DNA of 64,000 nucleotides. Origin: Brevibacillus choshinensis (GTDB lineage Bacteria > Bacillota > Bacilli > Brevibacillales > Brevibacillaceae). The position numbers were made by a program, and so were the translations under genes. Position 1 is the stretch's first letter, and each line of letters begins with the position of its first letter. The notes below the pieces were generated by a model that saw only the letters and a program-made list of their open reading frames with translations, did no database searches and was not told the DNA's origin. Of the stretch, positions 62,783-64,000 are shown piece after piece. Where the stretch lies: assembly GCF_001420695.1 (NCBI RefSeq), contig NZ_LJJB01000007.1:1251890-1315889 (forward strand), read 5' to 3'.

Positions 62783-64000
62783 ATGGCAGATACAGTGTTT
62801 CTCAATGGACAGGTAATTACAGTGGATGCAGATAATTCGGTAGCGGAGGCAGTGGCCGTCAAAGACAACCGCATCGTTGGAGTAGGTACCAACGCAGAAG
62901 TGGAGCGATTCATCACAGCACAGACCAGGGTGATTGACTTGCAAGGAAAGAGCCTGCTTCCGGGCTTCATCGATGCGCACTTGCATATCACCATCTATGG
63001 CACAAACAAGCTGGGAGTCGATTGCAAAGCGCGATCGATCACTTCGATCAGCGAGCTGCTTGATGCTCTCAAAGAACAGGCACAACAGACTCCAGTGGGG
63101 GAGTGGGTCAGGGCATGCGGCTTCGACGAAAGTCTCATGATGGAGAAACGCTACCCGACGATCGCTGAACTGGATGAGATTTCAATCGAGCATCCGATTT
63201 TTGTCATGCGAACATGTGCGCATCATTCGATTGCGAACAGCGTGGCGATGGCAATCGCAAGATACGACAGGGATACGCCAGATCCACAGGGAGGACGGAT
63301 CGATCGAGATGACAGTGGTGCATTGACTGGATTTCTGGTAGAAACTGCACATATGAAGATGTTTGAACTTGCTGCTTTTACGGAAGCGGAGTACAAGCAG
63401 GGACTTCGCCTGGCTTCAGAAGATTTTGTCGCACATGGGATCACGAGTGTACATGACGCAGGTGGCTACGGACCGGACAACTATCGGGCTATGCAAAAAG
63501 CAGTGCAAGAAGGGGATGTAAAAGTAAGAATTTATGCAATGATATGTGCGCTCAATCAGTCGGAAGATTTCGTCCGCAAGATGATCGATGCAGGTATGGT
63601 AACCGGTACAGGGGACGAACGCTTTCGGATCGGTCCAGCCAAAGTGTTTACGGACGGTGCCAGCATTGCACCAACCATGGCGATGAGAGAACCATTCGAC
63701 AGCCGACCGGATGATTGTGGAATTCTCTACTATGAACAGGACGAGTTGAATACGATTTTGGGAGAGGCTCATGCAAAGGGCTTCCAGATTACCGCGCATG
63801 CTCAGGGCGACCGGGCGATAGAGATGCTCCTCAATTGCTACGAAGCAGCACTGGCGGCTCATCCACGTGAAAATCATCGACATCGGATTGAGCATGCGGG
63901 TGTATCAGCTCCTGATTTGATCGAACGGATGGCTAGAATAGGAGTAGTTCCGATTCCCAACCCCGCTTTTATTTACGACTACGGTCATACCTACGTGAAG
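62783..64000 (+). CDS. Amidohydrolase, YtcJ-like (3' end beyond the window)
   Basis: 406 codons visible, open to the last base. From ATG 62783 behind GAAGGAGG: an N-terminal beta-sandwich (VFLNGQVITVDADNSVAEAVAVKDNRIVGVG), the metal motif FIDAHLHI, then RIGPAKVFTDGASIAPTMAMREP and ITAHAQGDRAIEMLL, HRIEHAGV. This is the Amidohydrolase_3/YtcJ type (about 530-570 residues full length). Substrate unknown; the divergent PucR regulator and the symporter suggest catabolism of an imported cyclic amide or related compound. Confidence 0.9.
   Translation, partial: MADTVFLNGQVITVDADNSVAEAVAVKDNRIVGVGTNAEVERFITAQTRVIDLQGKSLLPGFIDAHLHITIYGTNKLGVDCKARSITSISELLDALKEQAQQTPVGEWVRACGFDESLMMEKRYPTIAELDEISIEHPIFVMRTCAHHSIANSVAMAIARYDRDTPDPQGGRIDRDDSGALTGFLVETAHMKMFELAAFTEAEYKQGLRLASEDFVAHGITSVHDAGGYGPDNYRAMQKAVQEGDVKVRIYAMICALNQSEDFVRKMIDAGMVTGTGDERFRIGPAKVFTDGASIAPTMAMREPFDSRPDDCGILYYEQDELNTILGEAHAKGFQITAHAQGDRAIEMLLNCYEAALAAHPRENHRHRIEHAGVSAPDLIERMARIGVVPIPNPAFIYDYGHTYVK

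Overview
The window reads as chromosome of a low-to-moderate GC, endospore-forming Firmicute, most likely Brevibacillus or a close relative in Paenibacillaceae. This is inferred from strong AGGAGG-type ribosome sites, frequent GTG and TTG starts, stem-plus-T-run terminators, spore-associated genes, and the Bacillales-like order panD, dinG, ypmB-like, asnS, dnaD. No rRNA, tRNA, CRISPR array or prophage was found. The only mobile element seen is one intact IS3-family insertion.

Layout. 1-11.6 kb: panD end, a TPR protein, DinG with a fused exonuclease, a metal-less MBL-fold protein, the redox repressor Rex, an MTA/SAH deaminase, three small membrane proteins and a short FtsH-like protease. 12-14.4 kb: a protein built on 55 uninterrupted decapeptide repeats. 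14.5-16.7 kb: asnS and dnaD. 16.7-23.7 kb: a seven-gene glycan operon (coiled-coil protein, three glycosyltransferases, sugar nucleotidyltransferase, epimerase, UDP-glucose dehydrogenase) behind a sigma-K-like promoter, suggesting a spore-surface polysaccharide. 23.8-35 kb: oligoendopeptidase F, an RND-type efflux pair, an SDR-like protein, YajQ, an acyl-CoA synthetase, a shortened SRPBCC protein and an acetyltransferase. 35-38 kb: leuCD divergent from a LysR regulator. 38.2-39.2 kb: a lipoprotein sortase beside a tiny secreted His/Lys-rich protein ending in MPKTG. 39.3-43.7 kb: thioredoxin-like protein, pseudouridine synthase, YheC/D spore protein, GNAT and Nudix proteins, and a membrane protein. 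43.75-45.02 kb: the IS3 element, inserted in the loop of a bidirectional terminator. 45-52.8 kb: amidase, TrhO, dUTPase, FAD oxidoreductase, a small heme-copper-like protein and a FUSC protein. 53-57 kb: sulfate ABC importer sbp-cysTWA. 57-64 kb: an ABC-F ATPase, then a PucR regulator divergent from a symporter and an amidohydrolase that runs off the window.

The observations most worth following are the lipid-anchored sortase with a membrane-segment-free candidate substrate, the exactly periodic 55-repeat protein, the FtsH-like protease whose ectodomain may sit in a separate overlapping gene, the IS in a terminator loop, and a cluster of perfect palindromes between trhO and the dUTPase gene. 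All calls come from reading the sequence; no database search or structure prediction was run.
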